A stretch of 64,000 nt of DNA from Streptomyces albipurpureus. GTDB lineage: Bacteria; Actinomycetota; Actinomycetes; Streptomycetales; Streptomycetaceae. The stretch covers positions 161,487-225,486 of the forward strand of contig NZ_JAMQAW010000036.1 of the NCBI RefSeq assembly GCF_023701525.1, given 5' to 3'. The notes under the pieces are model-generated. The model worked only from the letters and a program-made list of their open reading frames with translations. It was not told where the DNA came from and ran no database searches. The position numbers and the translations under genes are program-made. Numbering within the stretch: position 1 is the first letter of the stretch; the number at the start of each line of letters is the position of its first letter. Positions 42,552-51,678 of this stretch are shown piece by piece.

Positions 42552-44788
42552 CGTCGAGTCCCTTCGCCGAACTGCTGAACGGCCCAGTCGTCATCGGGTC
42601 CCCAGTAGCCGCCTTGCGACGGCTGCTGGTAACCCTGTGGGCCGTATCCCTGAACCATCGGAGTGCCCTGGTAGGGGGTTTCCTGGGGGCCGTATCCCGG
42701 AGGCGGTGCGTATCCCTGCGGCGGCATCTGCTGCTGGCCGTCGTGCGGGCCCTGCGGCTGGCCGTTCGGCACACCATTGTGCTGGGGGCCATGCGCCTGG
42801 TTGGGGATATGTACCTGAGCGTGCTGGTTGTACTGCGGTTGGTGCTGCTGGTGCATCGGGCGTGCGGGCCCCTGGCCACCCATGCCGTACTGGTGGTTGG
42901 GGTGCTGCGGTGCGTGCGGGTGTTGCTGGGGGTGGTGCTGCGGGTTGTGCTGTGGGTTGTGCTGCTGCCCGTAGTGCGCCTGATGGGTGGGCTGCGGTGC
43001 GTGCGGGTGCTGGTTGTTGTGCTGGTGCTGCTGCGCGTGCTGGTGCTGGCGCGCATAGGGGCTGCCGTGGGCCACATGGCCGTGGCCGTAGGCCGGGCCC
43101 GCCGCGGTGTGCTGCTGGTAGGCGGGGGCTGGCTCCGAGGCGTAGGCCGCACCGACCGGTTCGGGCTGCGGGGTCTCCTTGACCGGAGTGCCGATCTCTT
43201 CCGTGATCGGCTCATCAGGAACGACGACCTCATCGACCTTCTCGACCGTCGGGTCACCCGGCAGTTCGAGTTCGACCTCGGCCCCTGCCTTGCGACGCGA
43301 CTCGGCGAACTCCTCGATCTGGGCACGGCAGGCCATGTCCAGGTGCGAGATCTTCCTCCCGTCGATGAACACACGGTCCAGGTCGCTGATGTCTTCCAGG
43401 GCGTCGATCAGCTTGGGCAGCCGCAGGAAGGTGACGTTGCCCTTGAGCTCCAGCCGAGCGGTGTCGCCGTCGGTGGTCTTGCGGATGGTCATGTGGCTCA
43501 TCCGCATCGCCGTCAGGATGATGGCGATGGCGAGACCGGCGACAACGCCGTCCAGCAGGTTGGTGACCACGATGGCGAGTGTGGTGATGAACATGACCAC
43601 GCCCTCGCCGCGGTCCTTCTTCCACATCGCCGCGAAGGCGGGCGGGTTGAAGAGCTTCCAGCCCGCTTGGAGCAGCACACCGGCGAGGATGGTGATCGGG
43701 ATCAGGCCCAGCAGCCCCGGCAGGAGCAGACCGAAGCTGAGGAGCCAGAATCCGTGCAGGATGCGGGAGAGCTTGGTTTTGGCACCGGCTTGGACATTGG
43801 CGGCACTGCGCACGATGACGGCGGTCATGGGCAGCGCGCCAAGGAGGCCGCAGATGGTGTTGCCGACGCCCTGGGAGAAGAGTTCGGCGTTGTACTTGGT
43901 CGGCGGTCCGCTGTGCATCCGGTCAACGGCCGCGGCGCTGAAGAGGCTCTCAGCCGAGGCGATGACCGTGAAGGTGACGATCATCATCAGGATCGCCGGA
44001 TCGAAGATATGCGACAGCTGCGACGGCCCGGTGAACTTGATCGCCTCGGCCATGCTGCCGAAGGAGACCTTCTTGACCTCACCGAAGCCGGGGATGGCTG
44101 CGATGCCCGCGCCGAGGATCACCGCGACGAGCGGGGCGGGGACCTTGTTGAGCGGTGCGGGGACCTTCTTCCACATGAAGCAGATGACCACCGCCATGAC
44201 GCCCAGCATCAGAGCGGCGCTCTTGTCCCGGTCGCCCATGACGTCCGAGACCAGATCGGGAAGGCCGGCCATGTTCTTCAGGGCCGTACCGAGCTGCTTG
44301 GAGTCCACCAGGGCGTAGATCTGGCTCAGGATCAGCGGCACACCGATACCGGCGAGCATTCCCTGCACCACGGAAAGCGAGATGGACTGGAACATCCGCC
44401 CCAGCTTGAGCATTCCGAGGATCATCTGGAGGATTCCGCTGATGAACACGACGGGGCCGAGCATGCCCACACCGTGTTCGGTCACGAACTCCAGCACCAG
44501 CACCGCAAGTCCGGCGGCGGGGCCGCTGACCTGGAGGTTACTGCCGGGAAGAAATCCAACAATCAAACCTCCGACGATGCCGGAGATGATTCCTAGGGCG
44601 ACGTTGACGCCGGAGGCGGCCGCGACACCGATGCACAGAGGTAGGGCGACAAGGAAAACGACGATCGAGGCACTGAAGTCAGTACTGACGGAGCTGAACA
44701 GCGACGGGTCGGGGGCACCCTTCGACGCGGGGGCGGCACCTCTCTTCGCATGGCGCCGAGCACCGGGACGATTCGTATCAGTCGACAC
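42548..44788 (-). CDS. SulP family anion (bicarbonate/sulfate-type) transporter with STAS domain and His/Gln-rich tail
   Basis: A 746-aa SulP transporter. The membrane part has 12-14 helices (VFLVALPLCIGVAAASG; LQVSGPAAGLAVLV is the SulP signature), followed by a STAS domain at roughly residues 450-560 (LELKGNVTFLRLPKLIDAL, VFIDGRKISHLDMA). The last ~150 residues are a disordered His/Gln/Pro-rich tail with repeated QHNPQH and HPHAPQ units, able to bind metal such as zinc or nickel. GTG 44788 has AAAGGA five bases upstream. It follows a beta-carbonic anhydrase gene, so bicarbonate is the likely substrate, as for BicA/DAB-like SulP proteins; sulfate cannot be excluded. Confidence 0.9.
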   Translation of the reverse strand: MSTDTNRPGARRHAKRGAAPASKGAPDPSLFSSVSTDFSASIVVFLVALPLCIGVAAASGVNVALGIISGIVGGLIVGFLPGSNLQVSGPAAGLAVLVLEFVTEHGVGMLGPVVFISGILQMILGMLKLGRMFQSISLSVVQGMLAGIGVPLILSQIYALVDSKQLGTALKNMAGLPDLVSDVMGDRDKSAALMLGVMAVVICFMWKKVPAPLNKVPAPLVAVILGAGIAAIPGFGEVKKVSFGSMAEAIKFTGPSQLSHIFDPAILMMIVTFTVIASAESLFSAAAVDRMHSGPPTKYNAELFSQGVGNTICGLLGALPMTAVIVRSAANVQAGAKTKLSRILHGFWLLSFGLLLPGLLGLIPITILAGVLLQAGWKLFNPPAFAAMWKKDRGEGVVMFITTLAIVVTNLLDGVVAGLAIAIILTAMRMSHMTIRKTTDGDTARLELKGNVTFLRLPKLIDALEDISDLDRVFIDGRKISHLDMACRAQIEEFAESRRKAGAEVELELPGDPTVEKVDEVVVPDEPITEEIGTPVKETPQPEPVGAAYASEPAPAYQQHTAAGPAYGHGHVAHGSPYARQHQHAQQHQHNNQHPHAPQPTHQAHYGQQHNPQHNPQHHPQQHPHAPQHPNHQYGMGGQGPARPMHQQHQPQYNQHAQVHIPNQAHGPQHNGVPNGQPQGPHDGQQQMPPQGYAPPPGYGPQETPYQGTPMVQGYGPQGYQQPSQGGYWGPDDDWAVQQFGEGTRR

Positions 44789-44889
44789 AGTGGTCCTTTC
44801 GCCGCAACCGGGCCGCCGAGGAGCTGGGGGTGCTCGTGTTCGGCGGCACGGTGCGTGTGGGGGGTAAGAGGGCCGGAGGGGCCCGGGGA

Positions 44890-45492
44890 TTAGTTCCGGT
44901 TGAACACTCCGTTGAGCTCGTCGAGCTCCAACACCTCGGCCGTGTCGACCCGGTAGTACCAGCCGTGCAGGTTCAGCCGGCCCTCGTCGACCGCCGCGCG
45001 CACCTTGGGGTAGGTCCGCAGGTTCTCCAGCTGGGCCACCACATGGCGCTGGACGTACTTGGAAAACGTCAGGTCGTCCGGTGGAGTGCCGAGCATGGGC
45101 GCGAGCGCCGGCCTGCAGCTGGACACCCACTGGGCAACGCTGGGGAGAGAGGTGAGATCCGAGTCGTTGGCCACCGCGCCGACCGCTCCGCAGTGGGAGT
45201 GACCGCAGACGACGATGTCCTTGACCTTGAGGACCTCCACCCCGTACTCGATGGTCGCGGACTCGGCGCAGGAGTGATCGGGATCGAAGGGCGTGATGAT
45301 GTTGCCTGCGTTGCGGATTTCAAAGACCTCACCGGGGACCGCACCGGTGATGAGTGCGGGAATCACCCGCGAATCGGAACAGCTGATGAACAGCGTTCCC
45401 GGCGTCTGTCCAGCCGCGAAGCGTCGGAAGGTCTCGCTCTCAGGGGCTACGCGGTGGCGGAAGTTGCGCGCGTTGTCGAGCAGTCGCTTCAT
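44890..45492 (-). CDS. Beta-class carbonic anhydrase
   Basis: A 200-aa beta-carbonic anhydrase that interconverts CO2 and bicarbonate. Zinc ligands and dyad are visible: CSDSR (Cys38, Asp40, Arg42) and CGHSHCGA (His98, Cys101). ATG 45492 has AAGGAG seven bases before it. It is the first gene of the carbonic anhydrase-SulP-repeat protein operon, with 101 bases before SulP. The pair would supply or trap bicarbonate for carboxylases such as acetyl-CoA carboxylase. Confidence 0.95.
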   Translation of the reverse strand: MKRLLDNARNFRHRVAPESETFRRFAAGQTPGTLFISCSDSRVIPALITGAVPGEVFEIRNAGNIITPFDPDHSCAESATIEYGVEVLKVKDIVVCGHSHCGAVGAVANDSDLTSLPSVAQWVSSCRPALAPMLGTPPDDLTFSKYVQRHVVAQLENLRTYPKVRAAVDEGRLNLHGWYYRVDTAEVLELDELNGVFNRN

Positions 45493-45695
45493 GGTCACGC
45501 TCCTTGCAGATCCGGCAATTGAAGCCGATGGGGGGAGAGACATCCGAACTGAATGTCTTGGCCCGGAATACTGCGCTGAAGTCATGAGTCATCCGTGAGA
45601 TCACCGTGAGAGAGTTCTCATGGCTGTGACAACGATGTCATTTGTACGAACAAAGAATTTCTTAGGGGTTCTGACCCTTCCAACGGCATATGCGC

Positions 45696-45727
45696 AGGGC
45701 CCTATTCACTGTGAGTGAAAGGTCCCT
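45696..45727. promoter_or_regulatory. Long imperfect inverted repeat upstream of the carbonic anhydrase operon
   Basis: Arms agggccctattcact and agtgaaaggtccct pair over 13 positions with one bulge and one mismatch around a 3-base centre (gtg). It lies about 205 bases upstream of the carbonic anhydrase start in a 446-base, AT-richer gap (45493-45938). There is no T tract, so an operator or two-component binding site is as likely as a terminator for the neighbouring response-regulator gene. No other gene is supported in the gap. Confidence 0.5.
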
Positions 45728-45938
45728 TCGCTAGCGTAATTAAGGGCTCGCTGTTCCTCGGTTAACGCGTACAACTCAGTTCCCAGCTCCCGTAACCGAC
45801 TTCCGGTGCGGCAGGACCCGGATTCGGCATTCGGCGACACGAGGCCGGGGCGCCAAGGGCCGGCAACCGGGTCCAGGGACCCGGCGCCGGCCCTCCAGAG
45901 CCCAACCAGCGGGCGCTACAGGCCTGCACACCGACGGC

Positions 45939-46598
45939 TCAGGCACGCAGCCGGTAGCCGACACCCCGGATCGTCTCCACCCGGTCCGGGCCCAACTTCC
46001 GGCGTAGGTAGCGCACATACACATCGACGATGTTCGATCCCGGGTCGTAGTCAAAGCCCCAGACCCTGCTCAGCAGCTGCTCACGGGTGAGCACCTGGTC
46101 CGGATTGCGTAAAAAGACCTCGGCGAGGGCAAATTCCCGAGCCGACAGTTCAGCGACCCGCCCGTCCACATGGACACGGCGGGTCCGCAGGTCGAGCACC
46201 AGATCACCAACGCGCAGAACCGATGCCTCCGGCCCTGCTTCGCCCCTCAGTCGCAATCGGACGCGGGCCAACAACTCCTCAAAGGCAAAAGGCTTCGAGA
46301 TGTAGTCGTCCGCACCCGTCTCAAGGCCCGCAACAACGTCCGAGACGCTGTCTCGGGCGGTGAGAATTACCACGGGAAGGGTCACCCGCAGCTCTCTGAG
46401 TTTGCGCAGCACGGTCAGTCCATCGACCGCTGGCAGTCCCAGATCAAGAATCATCAGATCGCAGTCACCGGCTCTGGCATGCTCATACGCCGAAAGTCCG
46501 TCACCGACCACCGAGGTGACGAAGCCATTGCTTCGCAGGCCTTTTTCGACGAAGGACGCGATTCCTGCTTCGTCCTCCGCTATCAGAATCCGGTGCAT
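45939..46598 (-). CDS. OmpR/PhoB family response regulator
   Basis: A 219-aa response regulator. Receiver domain: MHRILIAEDEAGIA with the acidic pocket, phospho-acceptor Asp52 (LMILDLGLP), Thr in LTARDS and Lys in ISKPF. C-terminal winged helix: LSAREFALAEVFLRNPDQVLT and RYLRRKLGPDRVETIRGVGY. GAGG lies six bases before ATG 46598. It begins inside the kinase gene (98-base overlap) and is last in the operon. Targets unknown; the nearby carbonic anhydrase promoter region is one candidate. Confidence 0.95.
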   Translation of the reverse strand: MHRILIAEDEAGIASFVEKGLRSNGFVTSVVGDGLSAYEHARAGDCDLMILDLGLPAVDGLTVLRKLRELRVTLPVVILTARDSVSDVVAGLETGADDYISKPFAFEELLARVRLRLRGEAGPEASVLRVGDLVLDLRTRRVHVDGRVAELSAREFALAEVFLRNPDQVLTREQLLSRVWGFDYDPGSNIVDVYVRYLRRKLGPDRVETIRGVGYRLRA

Positions 46599-48027
46599 GT
46601 TGTCCTCTCTGCCAGGGGAAATAGGCCGGCAAATCCAGTACGAAACGGGCGCCGCCGGTCTCCGCGTCTTCCACCCATGCCGTACCGCCATGCCCCTCGG
46701 CGATCTCCCGAACGATGGCGAGGCCCAGGCCGATGCCCGTGCCCGCCTGAGCCGGTGAGGCGACTCTGCCGGCTTGGACGAAACGGCCGAAGATCCGGTC
46801 CCGGTCCACCGGCCCGACCCCGGGGCCCGTGTCCCGGACCCAGAGCAGCACCCGGCCCTCACGTACCGCGGAACCCATCTCGATGAGATCCCCGTCGAGC
46901 GTGTGCCGCACGGCGTTGGCCGCGAGCTGGATCAGTCCTTGAGTGAGCCGCTGCCCATCGACCAGCACCGTGGCCTCGGAGACCGCGGCGACGCGCCAGT
47001 GCCGATGTCCGAGCGCCCTGGCCTTGGCCACCACATCCACGATCAGATCGGTCAGGTTGGTCTCGCCCACGGTGAGGAAGTCCGGGCGCTCCGCCTTCGC
47101 CAGCAGCAGCAGATCGTCCACGATGCGGCTCATCCGGTCGAGTTCGTCGACCAGCAGGGCCCGGGTCATGGCGGAGGAGTCGTCCGGCCCGTCCTCCATC
47201 AGCTCCAGATGCCCCCGTACGACGGTGATGGGGGTCCGCAGCTCATGCCCGACCTCGTCGAGGAACCGCCGCTGGGTGGTGAACGCGCGCTCCAACCGGT
47301 CCAGCATGTGGTTGAAGGTGTGGGCGAGAGCGGCCACATCGTCATCGCCCCGGACATCGAGCCGCTGTGTGAGATCGGATTCACCGATGCGGGCCGCCGT
47401 CTGCCTCACCAGCCGGATCGGGGCGAGAATCCGGCCTGCCACCAGCCAACTGGCCAGTCCCGCGACGACCAGCGCCCCGAACGCGGTGAACATCAGCATC
47501 TTGGCGACGCGTCGCTCCTCCTGGAGTTTGCGGTCGCTGAACTCCAGCACCACCAGCCGTACATCACGATCGTCGCCGGTCACCTTGACCTGGACGACTC
47601 CGTACCGCACCTTGCCGACCTTGGAGTCGAGCCAACCGGTGTGGGGGGGCTTGACGGTGGACAGCATTCTGACCACCGACCGGTCCATGGAGAGAATGAC
47701 CGGGGGCTCGGTGGCACTGCGGTGTCCGGACTGGCCGTCCACGATGCTGAAGAAGGTCTCGTCGCGGTTGGGCAGGTTGTAGGTCAGGAACTCCTTGAGC
47801 AGTGCGGCGCCGTCGCGGTAGGGCAGACCCGTCTCGCTGTCGGTCCTGGTCGCGGCGAACTGCCGGAGCTCGTTGACCTGTCGCTGCAACTGCTCGTCGA
47901 CCTGATTGTCGAGTTGGGCCTGCCACACCACCGTGATGCCGACAGTGGGGGCGGCCACGGCCGCGCCCACCAGGAGAAGCATCCACCCAACAATGCGCGA
48001 TCGCGCGCTGGCCGTGCGACGTCTCAT
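46501..48027 (-). CDS. Two-component sensor histidine kinase
   Basis: A 508-aa HAMP-containing kinase. It has an N-terminal membrane helix (IVGWMLLLVGAAVAAP), a ~140-residue extracellular sensor, a second helix near LMFTAFGALVVAGLASWLV, HAMP, the H-box VGHELRTPI with His261, and the ATPase motifs LAANAVRHT, DTGPGVG and GTGIGLGLAIV. After the catalytic domain (FVLDLPAYFP) a ~37-residue basic tail (RKRPAKQW, ending RHLGGR) is encoded entirely within the response-regulator gene in another frame. It starts directly after the stop of the upstream secreted protein gene. The signal sensed is unknown. Confidence 0.93.
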   Translation of the reverse strand: MRRRTASARSRIVGWMLLLVGAAVAAPTVGITVVWQAQLDNQVDEQLQRQVNELRQFAATRTDSETGLPYRDGAALLKEFLTYNLPNRDETFFSIVDGQSGHRSATEPPVILSMDRSVVRMLSTVKPPHTGWLDSKVGKVRYGVVQVKVTGDDRDVRLVVLEFSDRKLQEERRVAKMLMFTAFGALVVAGLASWLVAGRILAPIRLVRQTAARIGESDLTQRLDVRGDDDVAALAHTFNHMLDRLERAFTTQRRFLDEVGHELRTPITVVRGHLELMEDGPDDSSAMTRALLVDELDRMSRIVDDLLLLAKAERPDFLTVGETNLTDLIVDVVAKARALGHRHWRVAAVSEATVLVDGQRLTQGLIQLAANAVRHTLDGDLIEMGSAVREGRVLLWVRDTGPGVGPVDRDRIFGRFVQAGRVASPAQAGTGIGLGLAIVREIAEGHGGTAWVEDAETGGARFVLDLPAYFPWQRGQHAPDSDSGGRSRNRVLRRKRPAKQWLRHLGGR

Positions 48028-48501
48028 CTAGTCGTCTCCCTCGGCACCGTCTCGACCATCCACACCGCTTCCGCCTCCGCCCCCGTCTGCACTGTCCTCC
48101 TCATCGTCATCCCCCTCTTCCTCCTGGCCGCCCGGCCGGGGAGTGGGGGTGCCACTCTCCGTACTGCGGGGCGGTTCCAGGATCTCCACCGGCTGGCCCC
48201 CGGGCTGATGGGAGGGGGGCGGGGAGGAAGAGGGGGATGAGGAGGGTGCGGAGGTCTTCGAGGTGTGGGTGGACTTCGATGGCAAGGGGGTCTTCTGGTT
48301 CGGTAACGAGGGGGTCATCGGGGATGGGGGTGCGCTTCGTGCGGTCGCCTCGGGCATGGGGGCGCTACTCGGGTAGACGACGATGTCGGGTCCGAGGTCC
48401 AAGGGAGCCGGTCCTTCCGCCCAGACACGGCCACCCAGCATGCCGGCCCCGGCGAGGGCGCACACTGCCGTTATCACGATGTTGGCTCTCCTCAGTGTCA
48501 T
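48028..48501 (-). CDS. Small exported acidic, proline/serine-rich protein upstream of the histidine kinase
   Basis: A 157-aa protein with an N-terminal hydrophobic segment (ANIVITAVCALAGAGMLGG) that works as a signal peptide or anchor, then a Ser/Pro/Thr-rich region and a C-terminus of nearly continuous Glu/Asp (EEEGDDDEED). It abuts the kinase gene with no intergenic bases, so it is probably the kinase's partner, such as a signal-presenting or metal-binding accessory. No ribosome binding site is evident before ATG 48501. Family not recognised. Confidence 0.65.
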   Translation of the reverse strand: MTLRRANIVITAVCALAGAGMLGGRVWAEGPAPLDLGPDIVVYPSSAPMPEATARSAPPSPMTPSLPNQKTPLPSKSTHTSKTSAPSSSPSSSPPPSHQPGGQPVEILEPPRSTESGTPTPRPGGQEEEGDDDEEDSADGGGGGSGVDGRDGAEGDD

Positions 48502-48787
48502 GCGGAGAGTTTGCTTCCCAGATCGAACAGATGAGTGAAAGAGGAGAGGATTCTCATGTCCGGGCCGGTCAGGGCGTGCAGTTGCACGTGCAGACCAGAA
48601 AGGCATCCTTTGTCTCCCTCTTGCGCTCTCCGGCCGACGGGCGCCTGACGACCGATCCGACGACAGATACGCACAGCGGACCGTCGACGACTCAACAGTC
48701 TGCCGGAATGATCACATCCAAGATCCATCGGATCTCGCCAACCCAGGACACAAAGCAGTGTCAGTGCGGTCGGATACGGTCCAAACC

Positions 48788-49435
48788 ATGTCACTGAAGA
48801 CTTTGCAGATCGGCCGGGAAGACATCCGGCGCATGGTCGCCCTGACCGCGGTTCCATGGGAACGAGAGCCCTTGGAGCGGAAGTTCATCGAGTACGCGTG
48901 GGCACCGGTCGCTCCCACCGGCGGCAAGCCGCAGGTGGGCTGGGGCGGTGGCGCCGGCTCGCCGCACTACTTTGGCCAGGACTCAACGGACGCCGGTTGC
49001 GGACGCCGACTCGAACTCGGCGACGCGCCTGGGGGTCCCGCGCACACCTCCGGCTTCATTCAGTTGCCCTGCGCACTGTTCTGGCCTGCCTTCGGCGACG
49101 AGCCGGCCGATCTGGACCCGGATGACAGCGATGATCTCGACGGGGAGTACAACGCCGACTGGATCCGCTTCCCCACCGCCTCCCGGGTGGACTTCCGGGG
49201 GGAGTATGGCCGAATCGGAGCGCTGCTGAGAGCCGAACTCGGCGCGCCGGACGCGTCGTTCGGCGGTGAGATGGATGAGTACCGCGAGGTCTGGTACCGC
49301 CAGGGGCTTCAACTGGAGCTCCACCGCACGGACGACCTCAACAGCTACTCGCACTATGACGTGATTCAGCTACGCGTCACCCCGCTTCCCACCGCGCTCG
49401 ATACAGCCGGAGCTTGTGAACCCCTCCAGGGGTAG
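48788..49435 (+). CDS. Hypothetical 215-aa protein
   Basis: A soluble protein I cannot assign. It contains WEREPLERKFIEYAWAPVAP, a Gly-rich stretch (GWGGGAGSPHYFGQD), an acidic patch (PADLDPDDSDDLDGEYNADW) and YSHYDVIQLRVTPLP near the end. ATG 48788 is the likely start, although no ribosome binding site is clear; an in-frame GTG lies at 48758. It stands alone, divergent from the kinase operon. Confidence 0.7.
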   Translation: MSLKTLQIGREDIRRMVALTAVPWEREPLERKFIEYAWAPVAPTGGKPQVGWGGGAGSPHYFGQDSTDAGCGRRLELGDAPGGPAHTSGFIQLPCALFWPAFGDEPADLDPDDSDDLDGEYNADWIRFPTASRVDFRGEYGRIGALLRAELGAPDASFGGEMDEYREVWYRQGLQLELHRTDDLNSYSHYDVIQLRVTPLPTALDTAGACEPLQG

Positions 49436-49772
49436 CGGCTCCCACCGGGTCCCCGACGGGTGCGTCGGGTGGCGGCGGCGCCGCCATGAAGCGGTGCCGG
49501 CGAAGGCGCGGACGGCACGGGTCCGGCCGCCCGAGGAACGGATTCGACCATACGGGCATGGACACGTCATGAGATCGACTACGGAGACCAGACGATGCCC
49601 GCCCGTCGATCCAACCTGACCTTTACTGGTCTCCGGGTGCTACTTCGGCCATGCGTTGGGCACCGCCGGAAAACCGTACGGGTCTGCGCCCACCTCGTAC
49701 TCAGAGGCACTCAGACGCCCAACGAGTAGCCGCACGGATGTCCGAACGGCAGCCGGGCGGAAGGCTGAAGCC
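49436..49772. other. Intergenic region upstream of the PF12147-type methyltransferase
   Basis: About 340 bases with no supported gene or strong hairpin. Short frames on both strands are arginine-rich and were rejected. Confidence 0.35.
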
Positions 49773-50582
49773 ATGACAAAGCGACTGGGCAAGGCACGTT
49801 GGGCAGCCATGCGCATGCTGTTGGGCAGCGCGGGACGGCTGAGCGAGGGCATCAGAATCGGCTTCCGGTACGGCTTCGACAGCGGTTCCATGCTCGACTA
49901 CGTGTACGTCAACAAGGCCCGGGGCTCCCTCGGCGTGGGACGGCTGATCGACCGTGTCTATCTCAACGCCATCGGCTGGCGGGCCATCCGGGCCCGCCGC
50001 GAGCTGCTCAAGGACGTTCTGCGCAAGGAAGTCGCCGAGCGTGGGGGCGAGGTCTTCATCCTCGATGTGGCATCGGGTCCAGGGCGCTATCTCCAGGACC
50101 TGGTCGAGGAGTACGCCCCCGGGAGCGTGCGGGTGGAGTGCCGAGACCTGGACCGTGCGGGGCTCGCCGAGGGTGAGGACCTGGCCCGGGTGCGGGGGCT
50201 GAAGGGCCTGTCCTATGTGTATGGGGATGCCCTGGACCCTCAGCCGGCTTCTCGCGCTCCCGAGGTCATCGTGGTGTCCGGCCTCTATGAGCTGCTGCTG
50301 GACGACGAGGTGATCGCCGCCTCGGTCAGCAGGCTCCGGTCCCTGCTGGCACCGGGCGGAGTGTTGGTCTTCACCACCCAGACCCGCCATCCGCAACTGG
50401 AGTTCATCGCCAATGTGCTGCCCAACCGCGACGGCGTCCTGTGGGAGATGAAGTGCCGGCCGGTGGAGCTCGCCGAGCGGTGGGCGGTGGACGCCGGCTT
50501 CACCACCGTCGCCAGCAGACGAGAGCAGGTCGGGCTCTTCACCGTGACGACGGCGACCACGGCCGTCAGAGAGCAGCGCTGA
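49773..50582 (+). CDS. Class I SAM-dependent methyltransferase (Methyltransf_20-like)
   Basis: A 269-aa methyltransferase. N-terminal part: LSEGIRIGFRYGFDSGSMLDYVYVN and DRVYLNAIGWRAIRARRELL, typical of the PF12147 family. SAM motif I is ILDVASGPGRYL, the acidic motif II is ECRDLDRAG, and motif IV/V region is IVVSGLYELLLDD. This family is associated with membrane or lipid-related bacterial proteins, without a firm substrate. GAAGG precedes ATG 49773. Its last 17 bases overlap the convergent DUF1772 gene. Confidence 0.85.
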   Translation: MTKRLGKARWAAMRMLLGSAGRLSEGIRIGFRYGFDSGSMLDYVYVNKARGSLGVGRLIDRVYLNAIGWRAIRARRELLKDVLRKEVAERGGEVFILDVASGPGRYLQDLVEEYAPGSVRVECRDLDRAGLAEGEDLARVRGLKGLSYVYGDALDPQPASRAPEVIVVSGLYELLLDDEVIAASVSRLRSLLAPGGVLVFTTQTRHPQLEFIANVLPNRDGVLWEMKCRPVELAERWAVDAGFTTVASRREQVGLFTVTTATTAVREQR

Positions 50583-51048
50583 CCAGCAGTACGAACGCCG
50601 TGACCGCCAGCAGGGTGCGCATCAGATGGAAACGGTTCCAGCGGGGCTCGAAGGCCATCCGCAGCTGGTCATCCCCTGGGCTCTGGGTAGCCCTCGCCGC
50701 CGCTTCCAGCGCGTTGTTCAGTGGGACGTTCCCCGCCACGGTGATCAGGTGGTTGAGGGCCGCGCAGACCAGGCCGGCGATGATGAACCTGCGCTGGTCA
50801 CCGCTGAGATCGTCGACGGGGAACACCAGGGCCAGTGCCGGGAAGACGATGATGGAGACGAACGTCAGCAGAAAGAGGGGACGGGGCACCACCTCGTTGA
50901 TTCGACGCATGGCCGCCAGGAACTGCTCATCGGTGAGTTGCGCGAAGGCCGGCATGATCCCGGTCTGGAACGTCAGCATGAAGCCCGAGTAGAGACCCGT
51001 GGAAATGATCGCGAGGGCAAGAAAGACATCAGCCATGGCGGACATCAT
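50566..51048 (-). CDS. DUF1772 family membrane protein
   Basis: A 160-aa protein with four predicted membrane helices (VFLALAIISTGLYSGFML; PLFLLTFVSIIVFPALAL; RRFIIAGLVCAALNHLITV; HLMRTLLAVTAFVLLVSA). The VPLNNALE motif after helix 3 and the RWNRFHLMRT motif before helix 4 are diagnostic of DUF1772 (anthrone-oxygenase-like fold). Function unknown; some relatives take part in polyketide tailoring. Several near-start ATG codons exist; 51048 is the longest. Confidence 0.85.
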   Translation of the reverse strand: MMSAMADVFLALAIISTGLYSGFMLTFQTGIMPAFAQLTDEQFLAAMRRINEVVPRPLFLLTFVSIIVFPALALVFPVDDLSGDQRRFIIAGLVCAALNHLITVAGNVPLNNALEAAARATQSPGDDQLRMAFEPRWNRFHLMRTLLAVTAFVLLVSAAL

Positions 51049-51250
51049 GACCTGAGATGACGTGCGGCGCAGCAGTTGTGCGCGGCTGGGCCGACCTCCA
51101 TACCATGGCAGCGGCCCCTGCGGAGTGACCGGTGATTACACGGTGACCGTGGGGTACGACCGCCGCCGTTGGGTACAGCCGGAGTGAAATGGTCCGGAAG
51201 CACGGCGACCCACCCGGTCGCGGGGGACCTGGTCACTGAGAGGTTGTCCC

Positions 51251-51556
51251 ATGGGACGGGTCGGGTTGTATCTGTTACTCGCGCTGGCGATCGCGCTGAC
51301 CGCACTCGCTTTGCTGGCGGTCCACCAATGGGCGCGTCCCCCGTTGGCCGTGCGGTTGTACGCGGACGCCGCGGTGGTGTTCTGCTGGCTGAGCGGTGCC
51401 GCGTACGGGGTGACCAGGCACCTGGCCAACCGGGACGAGCGAGGTCATCCGTGCGCGGCTGCGGATTCGGATACCCCGGAACAGCCCGCGGTGCGATGTA
51501 CCACCGAAGGACATCCGCAGGCGAAGCCGCGTTGGAGCAGTGGGCCCCGGCCTTAG
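51251..51556 (+). CDS. Possible small membrane protein
   Basis: A 101-aa frame with ATG 51251 preceded by GAGAGG at a seven-base spacing. It has two hydrophobic stretches (LYLLLALAIALTALALLAV and VRLYADAAVVFCWLSGAAYGV) and a hydrophilic tail. Composition supports a two-helix membrane protein, but it is short and unrecognised. Confidence 0.4.
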   Translation: MGRVGLYLLLALAIALTALALLAVHQWARPPLAVRLYADAAVVFCWLSGAAYGVTRHLANRDERGHPCAAADSDTPEQPAVRCTTEGHPQAKPRWSSGPRP

Positions 51557-51678
51557 GGCATTTCCCCAGGTCACGCTCCCACAAGATCAGGCCAATGTTG
51601 GGCGGGGGTGCGGACGGCCGTAGAGAGGTCTGCGACTCTGTCACGGCCATGATGTCCAGGATGCCAAGGAGCGCTGTG

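Noticed and set aside
42190..43150. CRISPR array in the repetitive SulP tail and Asp-Arg gene region
   Set aside because: The repeats are short, degenerate, in frame with proteins, and have no regular spacers.
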